This document shows, piece after piece, positions 1 to 11,268 of a DNA stretch of 64,000 nt. Each line of letters begins with the position of its first letter. The stretch's first letter is position 1. The stretch is from CAWUEX02 sp038148375 (GTDB lineage Bacteria > Pseudomonadota > Alphaproteobacteria > Rhodospirillales > Rhodospirillaceae): the NCBI GenBank assembly GCA_038148375.1, contig JAYQVH010000005.1, positions 1 through 64,000 on the forward strand. Reading direction: 5' to 3'. The translations under genes were made by a program, and so were the position numbers. The notes beneath the pieces were generated by a model. It was not told the origin of the DNA, did no database searches, and saw nothing but the letters and a program-made list of their open reading frames with translations.

Positions 1-2372
<2,372 letters not shown>

Positions 2373-2378
2373 GTAAAT

Positions 2379-2393
2379 GTTCTACTTATGTTC
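2379..2393. promoter_or_regulatory. LexA (SOS) box of uvrA
   Basis: The sequence GTTC-TACTTAT-GTTC matches the alphaproteobacterial LexA operator GTTC-N7-GTTC exactly. It lies immediately upstream of the uvrA start codon at 2372, so LexA bound here would block both promoter clearance and the translation start region. SOS control of uvrA is well established in this class; that this copy is used is inferred from position and the exact match. Confidence 0.8.
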
Positions 2394-2510
2394 TATCGTG
2401 CGTTAGGTGTAGCGCACCTGGATTTGGGAGTCCACCGGGAGCGCAAGTCTCTTCCCTTGATATACGAAAGCGCCGCCGAAAGGGACGGGCCTGTCGAGAA
2501 AAAGTCAGCC

Positions 2511-3137
2511 TTACGCCTGGCTCTCGATGAACTGGATGATGGGCACCCAGTCGTCGGTGATGAGGTCCGAGTACGTGCCCGGGCGGTCGAAGATCGACAG
2601 ACCCTGGCAGGCCATCTCCGAATAACCGGAGCGGTCGGACAGGCGCGAGACGACCGGATGGCCGACGCCGTCGAGGAAATCCTCCAGCCGGGCGGCGGCG
2701 CGGGTGTTGGCGCGCATGCGGTTGCCGATGATCGCCAGCGGCTTGCGGCCCTTGCGGATCGGTTTGAGGCTGTCGATCTTTTTCAGGAAGGTCGCGGTGG
2801 TGCGTTCGTCGAAGACCGACGGCAGCACCGGTACGATCACCACGTCGGCGGCTTTAAGCAGGGCGTCGAAATGGGATTTGGTCAGGCCGGCACCGGCGTC
2901 GATGACCAGGCGCTGGAGGCCCTTGACCGTCTCGCCTTCGTCCTTGGACCAATTCATGCCGTAGATCTTGGCCGCGTCCTTGGGCCGCATTTTCAGCCAG
3001 GTCAGCGAGCTTTTCTGTTTATCGACGTCGGCGATGGCGGTTTTCAAACCGCCGTTGGCGAACGCCGCGGCGAGGTTGGTCGCCAAAGTCGTTTTGCCGC
3101 AGCCCCCTTTGGGATTGGCGACTAGAACGGGAAGCAT
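2511..3137 (-). CDS. ParA/MinD-family P-loop ATPase, orphan
   Basis: A 208-residue member of the ParA/MinD ATPase superfamily. The deviant Walker A is PKGGCGKTT at residues 9-17, with the lysine near its start typical of the family; the switch region AIADVDKQKSS follows at about 34-44 and the Walker B-like VIDAGAG near 80. It is short for a plasmid ParA (about 260 or more), has no N-terminal DNA-binding domain, and no parB, minE or flagellar partner is nearby, so it is an orphan whose cargo is unknown. It lies 25 bases downstream of the CYTH-CHAD gene on the same strand and probably shares its transcript. Uses in positioning of envelope or polyphosphate structures are speculation. Confidence 0.85.
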   Translation of the reverse strand: MLPVLVANPKGGCGKTTLATNLAAAFANGGLKTAIADVDKQKSSLTWLKMRPKDAAKIYGMNWSKDEGETVKGLQRLVIDAGAGLTKSHFDALLKAADVVIVPVLPSVFDERTTATFLKKIDSLKPIRKGRKPLAIIGNRMRANTRAAARLEDFLDGVGHPVVSRLSDRSGYSEMACQGLSIFDRPGTYSDLITDDWVPIIQFIESQA

Positions 3138-3162
3138 GTGCGGCGTACCCTTTCAGTTGCCG

Positions 3163-4764
3163 TCAGGCCGAGTGCCAGAACGGCCGGCTCTCCGCGTAGT
3201 GCGTCCACAGCGACACAATACCGCGTTCCGCTTCGGCGGCGGCGTGCGTATGCCAGCCCAAAACCTTGCCCGCGCCGGAGCGCACTTTGTCGGTGTCTTT
3301 TCCACCGGCCTCGGCACGGTCGATCAGGAACGCGGTGAGGTGCTCGGCCGTGGCGACGTCGTTGGCCGCACCAAGGGCGTGCTGCAGTATCCGCATGGCC
3401 GCGATAAAGGGTCGGGTGTGGCTGTCCGGATAGAGTCCGGAGAAGAACTCCATGGCGTAGCGGTGCTTTTTCAGGGCGATGCGGACCTGATGCCGTTCGG
3501 CGGCTGTCAGCTTGCGGAAGCCCTTGCCGCGTTTCATCACGTGCCGCTGACGCTTGGTGAGCAGCGGACCGGCGAGTTCAACGAGCGGTGCGTCGAGCGC
3601 GTCTTGGGCGACATGGTCGCGCCACGCCCGATGCTCGATCCACGACGCCATGGTCAGCGCCAAGGCGCTGTAGCGGGCAGAGTTAAGGGCCGACCTGACT
3701 TTGCGGTAGGCGGCGCTGTGCGCCTTTGCGGCAACATTCGCCAGCGCGGCGAGGTCAGGATCGTCGGGCCGGTCCGCCATCACCGCCGGCAGCACTTCGT
3801 CAAGAAAGACATCGAGATCGCGGGCCGGGCCGAGGATGTCCATCAGCCACGTCAGCTCCGCTTTGATGGACGGGACCTCCGGGCAGACGAGGAACTTCTT
3901 GAACACCGAAAACGCTGATTTCATGCGCCGGATGGCGATGCGGGCCTGGTGGACGCCCTCAATGTCGGTGCCGCAGGCGGCCGCCGCCCGGTTGGCCAGC
4001 AACTGCCCGAGGGAGGCGGAGAACACCTTGACCATCGCGTCCTCAATGGACGCCGCCCGGGTCAGCGGAATCTTGCTCGCCATTGTCGCTCGCGGGTAGG
4101 TGCCGTCGGCCAGTTCGAAGCCGCCTTCAACCTTGCTGGTCTGGGTGAGGACCATTTTGGTCTGGCGGGACAGAGTCACGGCGAGATCGAGCATCGCCGA
4201 CATGGTGCCGCTGACCAGTTCCAGTTCGAGCTCAGAAATGGGCCGGCTCTTTTGTCCGGCGTTCACCTTGCCCTGGTCGAAAGCCAACTCCACAGTGGCG
4301 CTGTTGCCGGGACTGACGGCATGTTCGACGAGGAGGGTGGTGCGCTTGATGTCGGTCGTGAAAACCGGCGTCAGTTCCTGGGGCAGAATCAGGCCCATAC
4401 GCCCGCGCACGTCGGCGGACTGGACGGCCGACAGATCCGGGGTCTTGGAGGTGACCGGCACCGTCCATTCTTCGCGGGCCAGGATGCCGGACACGCTGAC
4501 GCCCGTACTCTTGATGGTCTGCTCAAGTTTACCGCTTTTCTTCCGGATGCGCAGGGTTAGGCCGCGGCGGCGCAGGCGGCGGTCTTCGGTATCGTAGTAG
4601 GTGGAGACCACGCGCGCGGTTTTGCGGTTCTTGAGGTCGACGCCACCGGCCTTAGTCAAGGATTTCAATAGCTTAGACAGACGCGCGGGATCGCACGTCA
4701 GCTTGAGCTCAAGCTCGGTCTGGGCTTCCGTCCCCGCATCTAAACGAGGCGACGTCATGTCCAT
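3163..4764 (-). CDS. CYTH-CHAD domain protein (triphosphate/polyphosphate related)
   Basis: N-terminal CYTH domain with the signature ELELKL close to the start and many basic and acidic residues of the triphosphate tunnel, followed from about residue 250 by a helical CHAD domain rich in conserved His, Arg and Lys (GVHQARIAIRRMKSAF, ARDLDVFLDEV, KKHRYAMEFF). CYTH enzymes hydrolyse inorganic triphosphate or related substrates; CHAD domains bind polyphosphate, so a role at polyphosphate granules or phosphate storage is the family expectation. The ATG at 4764 is chosen because a purine-rich AGGGA lies upstream; a GTG at 4812 would add 16 residues. It is followed by the ParA-like gene. Confidence 0.88.
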   Translation of the reverse strand: MDMTSPRLDAGTEAQTELELKLTCDPARLSKLLKSLTKAGGVDLKNRKTARVVSTYYDTEDRRLRRRGLTLRIRKKSGKLEQTIKSTGVSVSGILAREEWTVPVTSKTPDLSAVQSADVRGRMGLILPQELTPVFTTDIKRTTLLVEHAVSPGNSATVELAFDQGKVNAGQKSRPISELELELVSGTMSAMLDLAVTLSRQTKMVLTQTSKVEGGFELADGTYPRATMASKIPLTRAASIEDAMVKVFSASLGQLLANRAAAACGTDIEGVHQARIAIRRMKSAFSVFKKFLVCPEVPSIKAELTWLMDILGPARDLDVFLDEVLPAVMADRPDDPDLAALANVAAKAHSAAYRKVRSALNSARYSALALTMASWIEHRAWRDHVAQDALDAPLVELAGPLLTKRQRHVMKRGKGFRKLTAAERHQVRIALKKHRYAMEFFSGLYPDSHTRPFIAAMRILQHALGAANDVATAEHLTAFLIDRAEAGGKDTDKVRSGAGKVLGWHTHAAAEAERGIVSLWTHYAESRPFWHSA

Positions 4765-4936
4765 CAAACACCGGTCCCTGTATGCCGATGGCCGGCGGTG
4801 CTTTTCGCGCACGCGCGATCAGTGGCCAAAGGGTCTTTTATTTGACGGCGATTTGAGCATTTCGCATTGACTCAGCGCAACCACTTTCGACGTCGAACCA
4901 CGATCGAGGAATGCGAATGCAGTGCCCGGGCCGCGG

Positions 4937-4945
4937 TTATCCACA
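4937..4945 (+). promoter_or_regulatory. DnaA-box 9-mer TTATCCACA upstream of ssb
   Basis: A perfect consensus DnaA box lies about 80 bases before the ssb start, in the gap between the divergent CYTH-CHAD and ssb genes. DnaA can act as a transcription factor at single boxes, and ssb is a replication gene, so regulatory use is plausible. One isolated 9-mer can also arise by chance. Confidence 0.4.
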
Positions 4946-5026
4946 GGGCAAAATTCTGGGACTTGTAAACGTCGCGACGGGCGCTATCGTGAGCCCAATT
5001 CGAAGATCATTTTCAGGAGTTCCGGC

Positions 5027-5488
5027 ATGGCTGGCAGCGTCAATAAAGTCATTCTCATCGGTAATCTAGGCCGGGATCCGGAGGTGCGGACCACACAGAA
5101 CGGCACCAAGGTTGCCAATCTCAGCCTCGCGACCTCGGACAGCTGGAAGGACAAGAACACCGGCGAGCGGCGCGAAAAAACCGAATGGCACCGGGTTGTG
5201 ATCTTCGGCAACCTGGCTGACATTGCCGAGCGCTACCTGAAGAAGGGGTCAAAGGTATACGTCTCCGGCTCTTTGCAAACGCGCAAGTGGCAGGACCAGT
5301 CCGGCCAGGACAAATACACGACAGAAGTAGTGCTGCAGGGCTTCAATGGCGAACTGACCATGCTTGACGGCCGCGGCGATGGAGCTGGCGGTGGAGGCGG
5401 CGGCGGTGATTACGGCTCCGACGGCCCGTCCGACGGTGGCTGGGATTCCGGTCCGAGTGGCGATATGGACGACGAAATCCCGTTTTAA
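5027..5488 (+). CDS. ssb: Single-stranded DNA-binding protein SSB
   Basis: 153-residue SSB with the complete OB fold at residues 1-110 (MAGSVNKVILIGNLGRDPEVR opening, WHRVVIFG, a gly-rich linker) and the acidic C-terminal tip DMDDEIPF that recruits repair and replication partners. The linker carries a run of glycines (GGGGGGG) before the tip. The ATG at 5027 is supported by AGGAG at 5015-5019; the open frame extends further 5-prime but that part has no SSB similarity. Divergence from uvrA by only a few kilobases is a familiar arrangement in alphaproteobacteria. Confidence 0.98.
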   Translation: MAGSVNKVILIGNLGRDPEVRTTQNGTKVANLSLATSDSWKDKNTGERREKTEWHRVVIFGNLADIAERYLKKGSKVYVSGSLQTRKWQDQSGQDKYTTEVVLQGFNGELTMLDGRGDGAGGGGGGGDYGSDGPSDGGWDSGPSGDMDDEIPF

Positions 5489-5589
5489 ATAGCGCACTAT
5501 CTAAATGGGACGGGGTGCTCGGCGTCATCAGACGGTCATATCGACGAGAAGCGGCCAATCCCTGTAAATTTTAACCAAATGCGGCACCT

Positions 5590-5615
5590 GTGTGATCGCC
5601 AAACGGCGATCACAC
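5590..5615. promoter_or_regulatory. Perfect 11-bp inverted repeat before the RND operon
   Basis: Arms GTGTGATCGCC and GGCGATCACAC, separated by AAAC, end 34 bases before the adaptor start at 5650. No T-run follows, which argues against a terminator. The position suits an operator for a TetR- or MarR-type repressor of the efflux operon, but no such regulator gene is adjacent. It could also be a structured leader. Confidence 0.45.
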
Positions 5616-5649
5616 GTAAACAATGCTGTGAGCGAGGTAAAGAGTCCAG

Positions 5650-6981
5650 ATGGCCGCCAGGGTGGGTTCGTTTGTTTTGAAATCAGTTTGGGAGCGCTTA
5701 CGCACGGCAGCTCAAAAGAGATTGCCGCTTGTCATCCTTGGAGGGGCCCTCGTTCTTACTGTGGCTTTGATCGCCGCTCGGGACCGGGATGTTCCTCCAC
5801 CTCGTGGAGAGAAGGCCTGGGTGGTCGACGTTCTGACCGTCTTCTATGAGTCCCTTGAACCGACCCTCGAACTTTTTGGCAGCGTTCGTTCACCCCAGGA
5901 CGCGACATTGAGCGCAGGTATTGAGGCAACGGTTGACCGCGTTCCTGTCCGGGACGGTGAGACTGTAACGGCTGGACAGTTGTTAGTGGTGTTAGACGAA
6001 CAAGACGCTGTCCTAACCCTGCGCCAGCGCCAAGCCGACGTTGCAGAGATCAAGGCGCAACTGGCCTTCACCGAGCGGCAGAATGAAATCAACCGGCTTA
6101 GCTTTGCGCAGGAGAAAGAGTTACTCGAAATTTCCCAAAGCCGGTTCAATCGGGCTAAGGAACTTTTTGATCTCGGACGTTTATCCCGCTCCGACTATGA
6201 GAATGCGACCGAGAATTTAACACGGCAGCGGCTGGCGCTCAGCCGGTCCGAATTGTCGACAGAAGAAAGCGACGTACGTCTGCGGGAGCGTCAAGCGCAG
6301 TTGGCCCGCGCCGAGGCCCAACTGGGTCAGGCCCAGCTAGATGTCGACCGCACGCGCGTGGTCGCGCCGTTCGGCGGCGTGGTGTCGGACATGCAGGTAT
6401 CTCAAGGTGATCGGGTGCGCGTCGGCGATGAGCTGATGCGTCTGCAAAACCCGGAATCCGTGGAAATTCGCACGCAAATCCCCGCAAGTTATGCGCCGAC
6501 GATCAATGCCGGGTTGAGACAAGGGATCGGGATGACTGCTACCGTCGATACAATGACAGGCTCTCTCATTGGTCAGCTGACCCGTCTTTCCGGGCAGATC
6601 CGTGAGGGCAGCGGTGGCGTCGATGGGTATATTGGATTTGATCGTCCGCCGGTCGGACTTAGATTGGGCAGCACGGTGCGCGTGGTTCTAAAGCTGCCAC
6701 CCGAAGAGGGCGTGATCGCTATTCCCGCAGAGGCCATTTATGGCCAGGATCGTCTCTTTAAAGTTGCCGGTGACCGTATGCAGTCGGTTGAGGTCGAACG
6801 GCTCGGCGAGCGCTTTCGGCTTGACGGAAGCACTGAGGTCATCGTACGTTCACCGGCTTTGCAAAACTCCGACAAGGTTATAGCGACAAAATTGTCGAAT
6901 GCGACCGACGGTTTGCTCGTCCAGATCGCGTCGCCGGCGCAGCGGCAATCGCCCGTTGCCACTCCGGGGGGCGCTCCGTGA
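5650..6981 (+). CDS. RND efflux periplasmic adaptor (membrane fusion) protein
   Basis: 443-residue HlyD/AcrA-type adaptor that would link the inner-membrane RND pump to an outer-membrane channel. An N-terminal membrane anchor spans about residues 24-42 (LPLVILGGALVLTVALIAA), then the split lipoyl half VPVRDGETVTAGQLLVVLD, a long alpha-hairpin (about 105-225, Glu/Gln/Arg-rich coiled coil), the second lipoyl half TRVVAPFGGVVSDMQVSQGD, beta-barrel and membrane-proximal parts. There is no lipobox, so it is held by the N-terminal helix. It is 31 bases upstream of the pump gene. No outer-membrane factor gene is in the operon, so a shared TolC is expected. Substrate unknown. Base composition looks AT-richer than in the neighbouring core genes. 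Confidence 0.92.
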   Translation: MAARVGSFVLKSVWERLRTAAQKRLPLVILGGALVLTVALIAARDRDVPPPRGEKAWVVDVLTVFYESLEPTLELFGSVRSPQDATLSAGIEATVDRVPVRDGETVTAGQLLVVLDEQDAVLTLRQRQADVAEIKAQLAFTERQNEINRLSFAQEKELLEISQSRFNRAKELFDLGRLSRSDYENATENLTRQRLALSRSELSTEESDVRLRERQAQLARAEAQLGQAQLDVDRTRVVAPFGGVVSDMQVSQGDRVRVGDELMRLQNPESVEIRTQIPASYAPTINAGLRQGIGMTATVDTMTGSLIGQLTRLSGQIREGSGGVDGYIGFDRPPVGLRLGSTVRVVLKLPPEEGVIAIPAEAIYGQDRLFKVAGDRMQSVEVERLGERFRLDGSTEVIVRSPALQNSDKVIATKLSNATDGLLVQIASPAQRQSPVATPGGAP

Positions 6982-7012
6982 AGTCTAGACAAATTGAGAG
7001 AGTGGGCCGGAC

Positions 7013-10000
7013 ATGACCAGGCTCATTCAGGCATTTGTACGGCACCCGGTCGCCCCAAACCTCGCCATGGTGGTGATGATTCTGGCGGGGGTCTGGGCGA
7101 CCGGACAATTGACTCGCCAGGTCATGCCGACCTTCGCGCTCAATGTCGTCACTATTCAGGTCGTGTGGCCCGGCAGTTCCGCTGAAGACGTTGAGGCATC
7201 GATCACTCAGCCGCTTGAGGATCAACTGCTGGCTTTGGATGAACTCACCGGTATGAGTTCAACCTCGCGGGACGGACTCGCGCAACTCGACCTTGAGTTT
7301 CCCGAGGGCGCTGAAATGGGCGCCGCCCTCGACCAGGTCAAAGACCTTGTCGCGCAAATTCGAAACCTTCCCGACACGGCCGAAGAACCACGGGTCACGC
7401 TGCTGAGCCGCAGCGAACCGGTCGCTAAGGTTGTCGTCAGCGGACCGAACCTCGAACAATTGCGACCCTTGGTGCGCGGGTACGAACGAGAATTAAGAGC
7501 ACGCGGCCTGTCTCGCCTTACTGTGACCGGGTTACCCGAAGAGGAAATTTCGATAGAATTGTCGGCGCAGCGGCTCGGCGAACTCGGATTATCATTGCGC
7601 GATGTCGCATCACGGGTACGAAGCGCAAGTTTGGATGTGCCGGCAGGCACCGTTGGCGAGCGTGATATTGCACGGCAGTTGCGAAGTCTGGATCAGGTTA
7701 GAACCGCACAGGGGTTCGAGCGCCTGCCAATCCTCGCCGACGAACAAGGCGGCTTTCTGCGTCTCGGCGATATCGCCCAAATAGTACGTCAATCTTTACC
7801 TGAGCAAATTCGACTTTTTGTGGACGGACGCCCGGCGGTGGAGATCGCGGTTAGCCGCTCCGAAACCGAAGACTCATTGGTGATGGCGGAGCGCCTTAAC
7901 GCGTGGATCGACAGCGCCCGGTCCGCAGCGCCGTCCAATGTAGAAATATCCTCCTTCGCGGAAACGTGGAGGACTGTCGATGACCGCATCGACTTGATGG
8001 TAGAGAACGCGCTGTCCGGCCTCGTTTTGGTGTTGGTCATGCTCTACATCTTTCTCAATGGCCGCGTTGCGTTCTGGGTCGCGGTCGGTATTCCCGTCTC
8101 TGTGCTCGCAGCGTTGATGGCTCTGTACCTGCTCGGCGGATCGATCAACATCATGTCGTTGTTCGCCTTGGTGATGACATTCGGCGTCATCGTCGATGAT
8201 GCTATCGTCGTGGGGGAAGAGGCGGTGACACTTTACCATGAGGGGATGGGGCCAGGCGCAGCCGCAGAGAAAGCGGCGATTAGTATGTTTGCCCCGGTGA
8301 TGGCAGCCTCCCTGACTACCATCGCGGCGTTTTTACCTCTCATCACGTTGGAAGGGACGACCGGAACGATCCTGTTTTCGATTCCGCTCATCGTTATGTG
8401 CGTTGTGCTGGCGTCTCTCGTCGAGTGTTTCATTGTGCTGCCGGGCCACCTCAAGCATTCCCTGGTCGGGACCGCCGAGCGTCCTCTGCCGCGGTACCGG
8501 CGCGCCATCGATGTTGCCATCGGGAGGTTCCGCGACGGCCGTTTTAGGCAGGCGGTGAGCTGGTGTGTGGCTAATCTTTGGATCGTGCTCAGTTCCGCCA
8601 TCGCTAGTCTTATTCTCATCGTCGGCCTGTTGGGTGGCGGGCTGGTCGGGTTCTCATTCTTTCCACAACCGGATGGCACTACCGTGACCGCAACGGCACG
8701 TTTCGTGTCTGGGTCGCCCGAGCAGCGCATTGACGAGTTCCTTCAGGATGCGGTCGAGAATTTATACGCGGTCGAGAAATTGTCGGGCGAGGATATCGTT
8801 AGACTTGTAGTCGTGAACATCGGACGGCAGAGCCGTGGAATAACGGGATCCAATGTCGGGCAAATCGATGTCGAGTTGACGCCGCCGGACTCGCGGTCGT
8901 GGTCTAACTCCGACTTCATCCGCGCGTGGCAACGCCGGGTGACGCAGCCGCCGGGTCTGGAATCGTTCTTGGTGCTCAATGCCCGCGGCGGACCGCCGGG
9001 CTCGGATATCGATATCCAACTCGCCGGTGCGGATCCTGACACGTTGAAGTCTGCAGCTTTGGAAGTGCAAGAACTGCTGCGCCAGTACACCGGTGTCAGC
9101 GGCGTACGCGACGATACCAGCTACGGCAAGGAACAATTGATTTTCGAGTTATCGCCCGTTGGCCGTGCCGTGGGTCTGACTGCGCAAAGCCTCGGGGAAC
9201 AATTGCGCGCAAATTTCGACGGTGACTTGGTGCAGATTTTTCAGGACGAAGGGGAAGAGGTCGAAGTGCGTATCCGGTTGGCCGCACGAGAGCGTGATAA
9301 CCTCAGCTCGCTGGAGACGCTACCCATCCTGCTGCCGAACCAACAAACCGCCATTCTCTCTAACGTTGCTCAATTGAGGTACAAGCGCGGCTTCGATGCA
9401 CTCAAACACAGTGAGGGGCTGCTCGCCGTGCGCGTCACGGCCGATGTGGATGCAACCCAGAGCAACGCAAACACACTGAGGGCGCAGTTGAGCCGTACGG
9501 TCTTGCCGGAGCTCTCGGCGAAGTACGGTGTCACGACACGATTCCGCGGGCAGGCCGAAAACCAGGCTGAGACGACGGGCGGTTTGTCACTGGCGTTACC
9601 ACTCGCCCTGATCCTGATCTACATCATACTTGCCTGGGTGTTCGCATCGTACGTCTGGCCTCTGGCAGTGTTAAGTGTCATTCCGTTCGGACTGGTCGGC
9701 GCGGTGTTTGGCCATTGGCTGCTCGGGTTCGATGTCACCATGCTGTCGATCTTCGGTTTTTTTGGCCTTTCGGGAATTGTTATCAATGGCTCGATCATCC
9801 TGGTTTCTGTATTCAAGGACATGCGGGCGAAGGGTGTTGACGTTGTAGACGCCGCGGTCGATTCAGCATGCCGCCGGTTGCGGCCGGTATTTCTAACGTC
9901 CGTAACCACCGTTGCCGGTGTATTGCCACTCTTATTCGAAACGTCTGAAGACGCACAATTTCTGAAGCCGATGGTTATCTCGATCGGGTTTGGACTGATT

Positions 10001-10210
10001 TTTGGCACACTGATCGTGTTGTTTATACTGCCCGCGTTTTTGGTTGGAATTGAGGGGGCCAACAAACGCCTAACCCGCGTTACCAGCGGCGTGGCGGTGT
10101 GGATCAAGTCACATCGTCCCGAGGATATTCTACCGGGGTTGAAACGCCGTGTGCTGACGAGATCAGACCCGACGCTGGTGCGTGAGGCGGCTAAGGACAC
10201 GGATAAATGA
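7013..10210 (+). CDS. RND efflux pump inner-membrane transporter (AcrB/HAE1-like)
   Basis: 1065-residue resistance-nodulation-division transporter with the usual two-fold repeat: one helix at the N-terminus, a large periplasmic loop, six helices, a second loop and five helices. The TM4 motif VMTFGVIVDDAIVVGEEA contains the paired aspartates of the proton relay. The length fits the family (about 1030-1060). The adaptor precedes it and its last four bases overlap the start of the B12-binding gene (ATGA), so the three are translated from one message. Toxic organic or lipid substrates are typical of the family, but the sequence does not reveal which. It is a proton-driven pump of the inner membrane. 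Confidence 0.94.
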   Translation: MTRLIQAFVRHPVAPNLAMVVMILAGVWATGQLTRQVMPTFALNVVTIQVVWPGSSAEDVEASITQPLEDQLLALDELTGMSSTSRDGLAQLDLEFPEGAEMGAALDQVKDLVAQIRNLPDTAEEPRVTLLSRSEPVAKVVVSGPNLEQLRPLVRGYERELRARGLSRLTVTGLPEEEISIELSAQRLGELGLSLRDVASRVRSASLDVPAGTVGERDIARQLRSLDQVRTAQGFERLPILADEQGGFLRLGDIAQIVRQSLPEQIRLFVDGRPAVEIAVSRSETEDSLVMAERLNAWIDSARSAAPSNVEISSFAETWRTVDDRIDLMVENALSGLVLVLVMLYIFLNGRVAFWVAVGIPVSVLAALMALYLLGGSINIMSLFALVMTFGVIVDDAIVVGEEAVTLYHEGMGPGAAAEKAAISMFAPVMAASLTTIAAFLPLITLEGTTGTILFSIPLIVMCVVLASLVECFIVLPGHLKHSLVGTAERPLPRYRRAIDVAIGRFRDGRFRQAVSWCVANLWIVLSSAIASLILIVGLLGGGLVGFSFFPQPDGTTVTATARFVSGSPEQRIDEFLQDAVENLYAVEKLSGEDIVRLVVVNIGRQSRGITGSNVGQIDVELTPPDSRSWSNSDFIRAWQRRVTQPPGLESFLVLNARGGPPGSDIDIQLAGADPDTLKSAALEVQELLRQYTGVSGVRDDTSYGKEQLIFELSPVGRAVGLTAQSLGEQLRANFDGDLVQIFQDEGEEVEVRIRLAARERDNLSSLETLPILLPNQQTAILSNVAQLRYKRGFDALKHSEGLLAVRVTADVDATQSNANTLRAQLSRTVLPELSAKYGVTTRFRGQAENQAETTGGLSLALPLALILIYIILAWVFASYVWPLAVLSVIPFGLVGAVFGHWLLGFDVTMLSIFGFFGLSGIVINGSIILVSVFKDMRAKGVDVVDAAVDSACRRLRPVFLTSVTTVAGVLPLLFETSEDAQFLKPMVISIGFGLIFGTLIVLFILPAFLVGIEGANKRLTRVTSGVAVWIKSHRPEDILPGLKRRVLTRSDPTLVREAAKDTDK

Positions 10211-11268
10211 ACAGGCCTAAACCCACGCACGCCGAGACGCTTGCTTTGCACGGTCAGAAGATTGCGGCGCTGGCCACTGAACATTTACTCAGGACCTATC
10301 CGGCGATCAAGGATCGCTTTCATGAAGATCCCTTGGGGCACTGGCGCGATCACTTTATGGATCGCGTCGAGGAGTTGTCTGAATCCCTTGCAACAGGCGA
10401 ACCGCAAATCTTTGCCGCTCACGTCAAATGGGCCAGTCAGGCCATGGCGGCTCGAACATTGGATACGACCTATCTTGATGCGACGTTTTTAAGCCTTCGG
10501 CACGCGATCGAGTCCGTTCTGACTGACGACGCGAGCGATTCCGCTTTGATCTGTCTCGACAACGCGCTGACACAATTCAACGCAGGGGACACCAGCGGTT
10601 GGGAGTCGGCCCTCGATCCCACATTGCCGCTCGACAGGCTGGCCCTTCGCTACGTTCAGATGGTCGTCGCTGGCAATGTATGGCCCGGCATGCAAACCGT
10701 ACTCGATGCCTTGGACACGGGAAGCAGCGTAGAAGACTTGTATCTCAAGGTCCTGTTGCCGGCTCAGGCCGAAGTGGGCCGCTTGTGGCATCTCAATGAA
10801 ATCACGGTTGCCGAGGAGCACCTGGTTTCATCCACGACCCAACGTCTGATGGCTGTCCTATCAACACATGCCGGCCGCAAGCCAGACAGGGGAAAGACCG
10901 TCATCGCTTCCGCCGTTGCCGGTAACGCCCACGACATCGGCATAAGGGCGATCGCTTATCTCATGGAAATGCAGGGGTGGCGGACCATTTTTCTCGGTTC
11001 CGACATGCCGCGCAGTGATTTACCGGCAGCGGTGAAGTTTTATGAGGCTGATTTGGTGATGCTGTCTATCGCGTTGAGCACGCAGCTCAGTGCATTAAAA
11101 AAGACGATTGCAGAGATCCGGGCAGCCTGCGGTACAGACGCAAAAATTATGGTCGGCGGCAATGGATTGAGAGCAATGCCGGACCTATGGCGGGATTTGG
11201 GTGCTGACGGATTTACCGAAAATGTATTGGACGCTATCGAATTGGCAGGCCATCTTACGGGTGGCTGA
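10207..11268 (+). CDS. Cobalamin-binding sensor protein, CarH-like light-sensing module without DNA-binding domain
   Basis: 353 residues in three parts. Residues 1-125 are a helical domain I do not recognise. Residues 145-225 are a B12-binding cap (four-helix type) that contains W194-x9-E204-H205, the Wx9EH signature of B12-dependent photoreceptors such as CarH. Residues 230-350 are a Rossmann-like B12-binding domain with NAHDIG at 240-245 in place of the usual D/ExHxxG (His242 would be the lower cobalt ligand), LSIALST and VGGNGL. There is no MerR-type DNA-binding domain, so output must go through the N-terminal domain or a partner. The start overlaps the pump stop codon by 4 bases. A methyltransferase corrinoid protein is the alternative, but the Wx9EH motif favours sensing. 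Confidence 0.8.
   Translation: MNRPKPTHAETLALHGQKIAALATEHLLRTYPAIKDRFHEDPLGHWRDHFMDRVEELSESLATGEPQIFAAHVKWASQAMAARTLDTTYLDATFLSLRHAIESVLTDDASDSALICLDNALTQFNAGDTSGWESALDPTLPLDRLALRYVQMVVAGNVWPGMQTVLDALDTGSSVEDLYLKVLLPAQAEVGRLWHLNEITVAEEHLVSSTTQRLMAVLSTHAGRKPDRGKTVIASAVAGNAHDIGIRAIAYLMEMQGWRTIFLGSDMPRSDLPAAVKFYEADLVMLSIALSTQLSALKKTIAEIRAACGTDAKIMVGGNGLRAMPDLWRDLGADGFTENVLDAIELAGHLTGG

Noticed and set aside
4892..4908. Possible second LexA box near ssb (GAAC-N7-GAGG)
   Set aside because: One half-site is mismatched, so it does not meet the GAAC-N7-GAAC rule.
5590..5615. CRP-like site (TGTGA...TCACA) in the palindrome
   Set aside because: The spacer between TGTGA and TCACA is 14, not 6, so it is not a CRP site.
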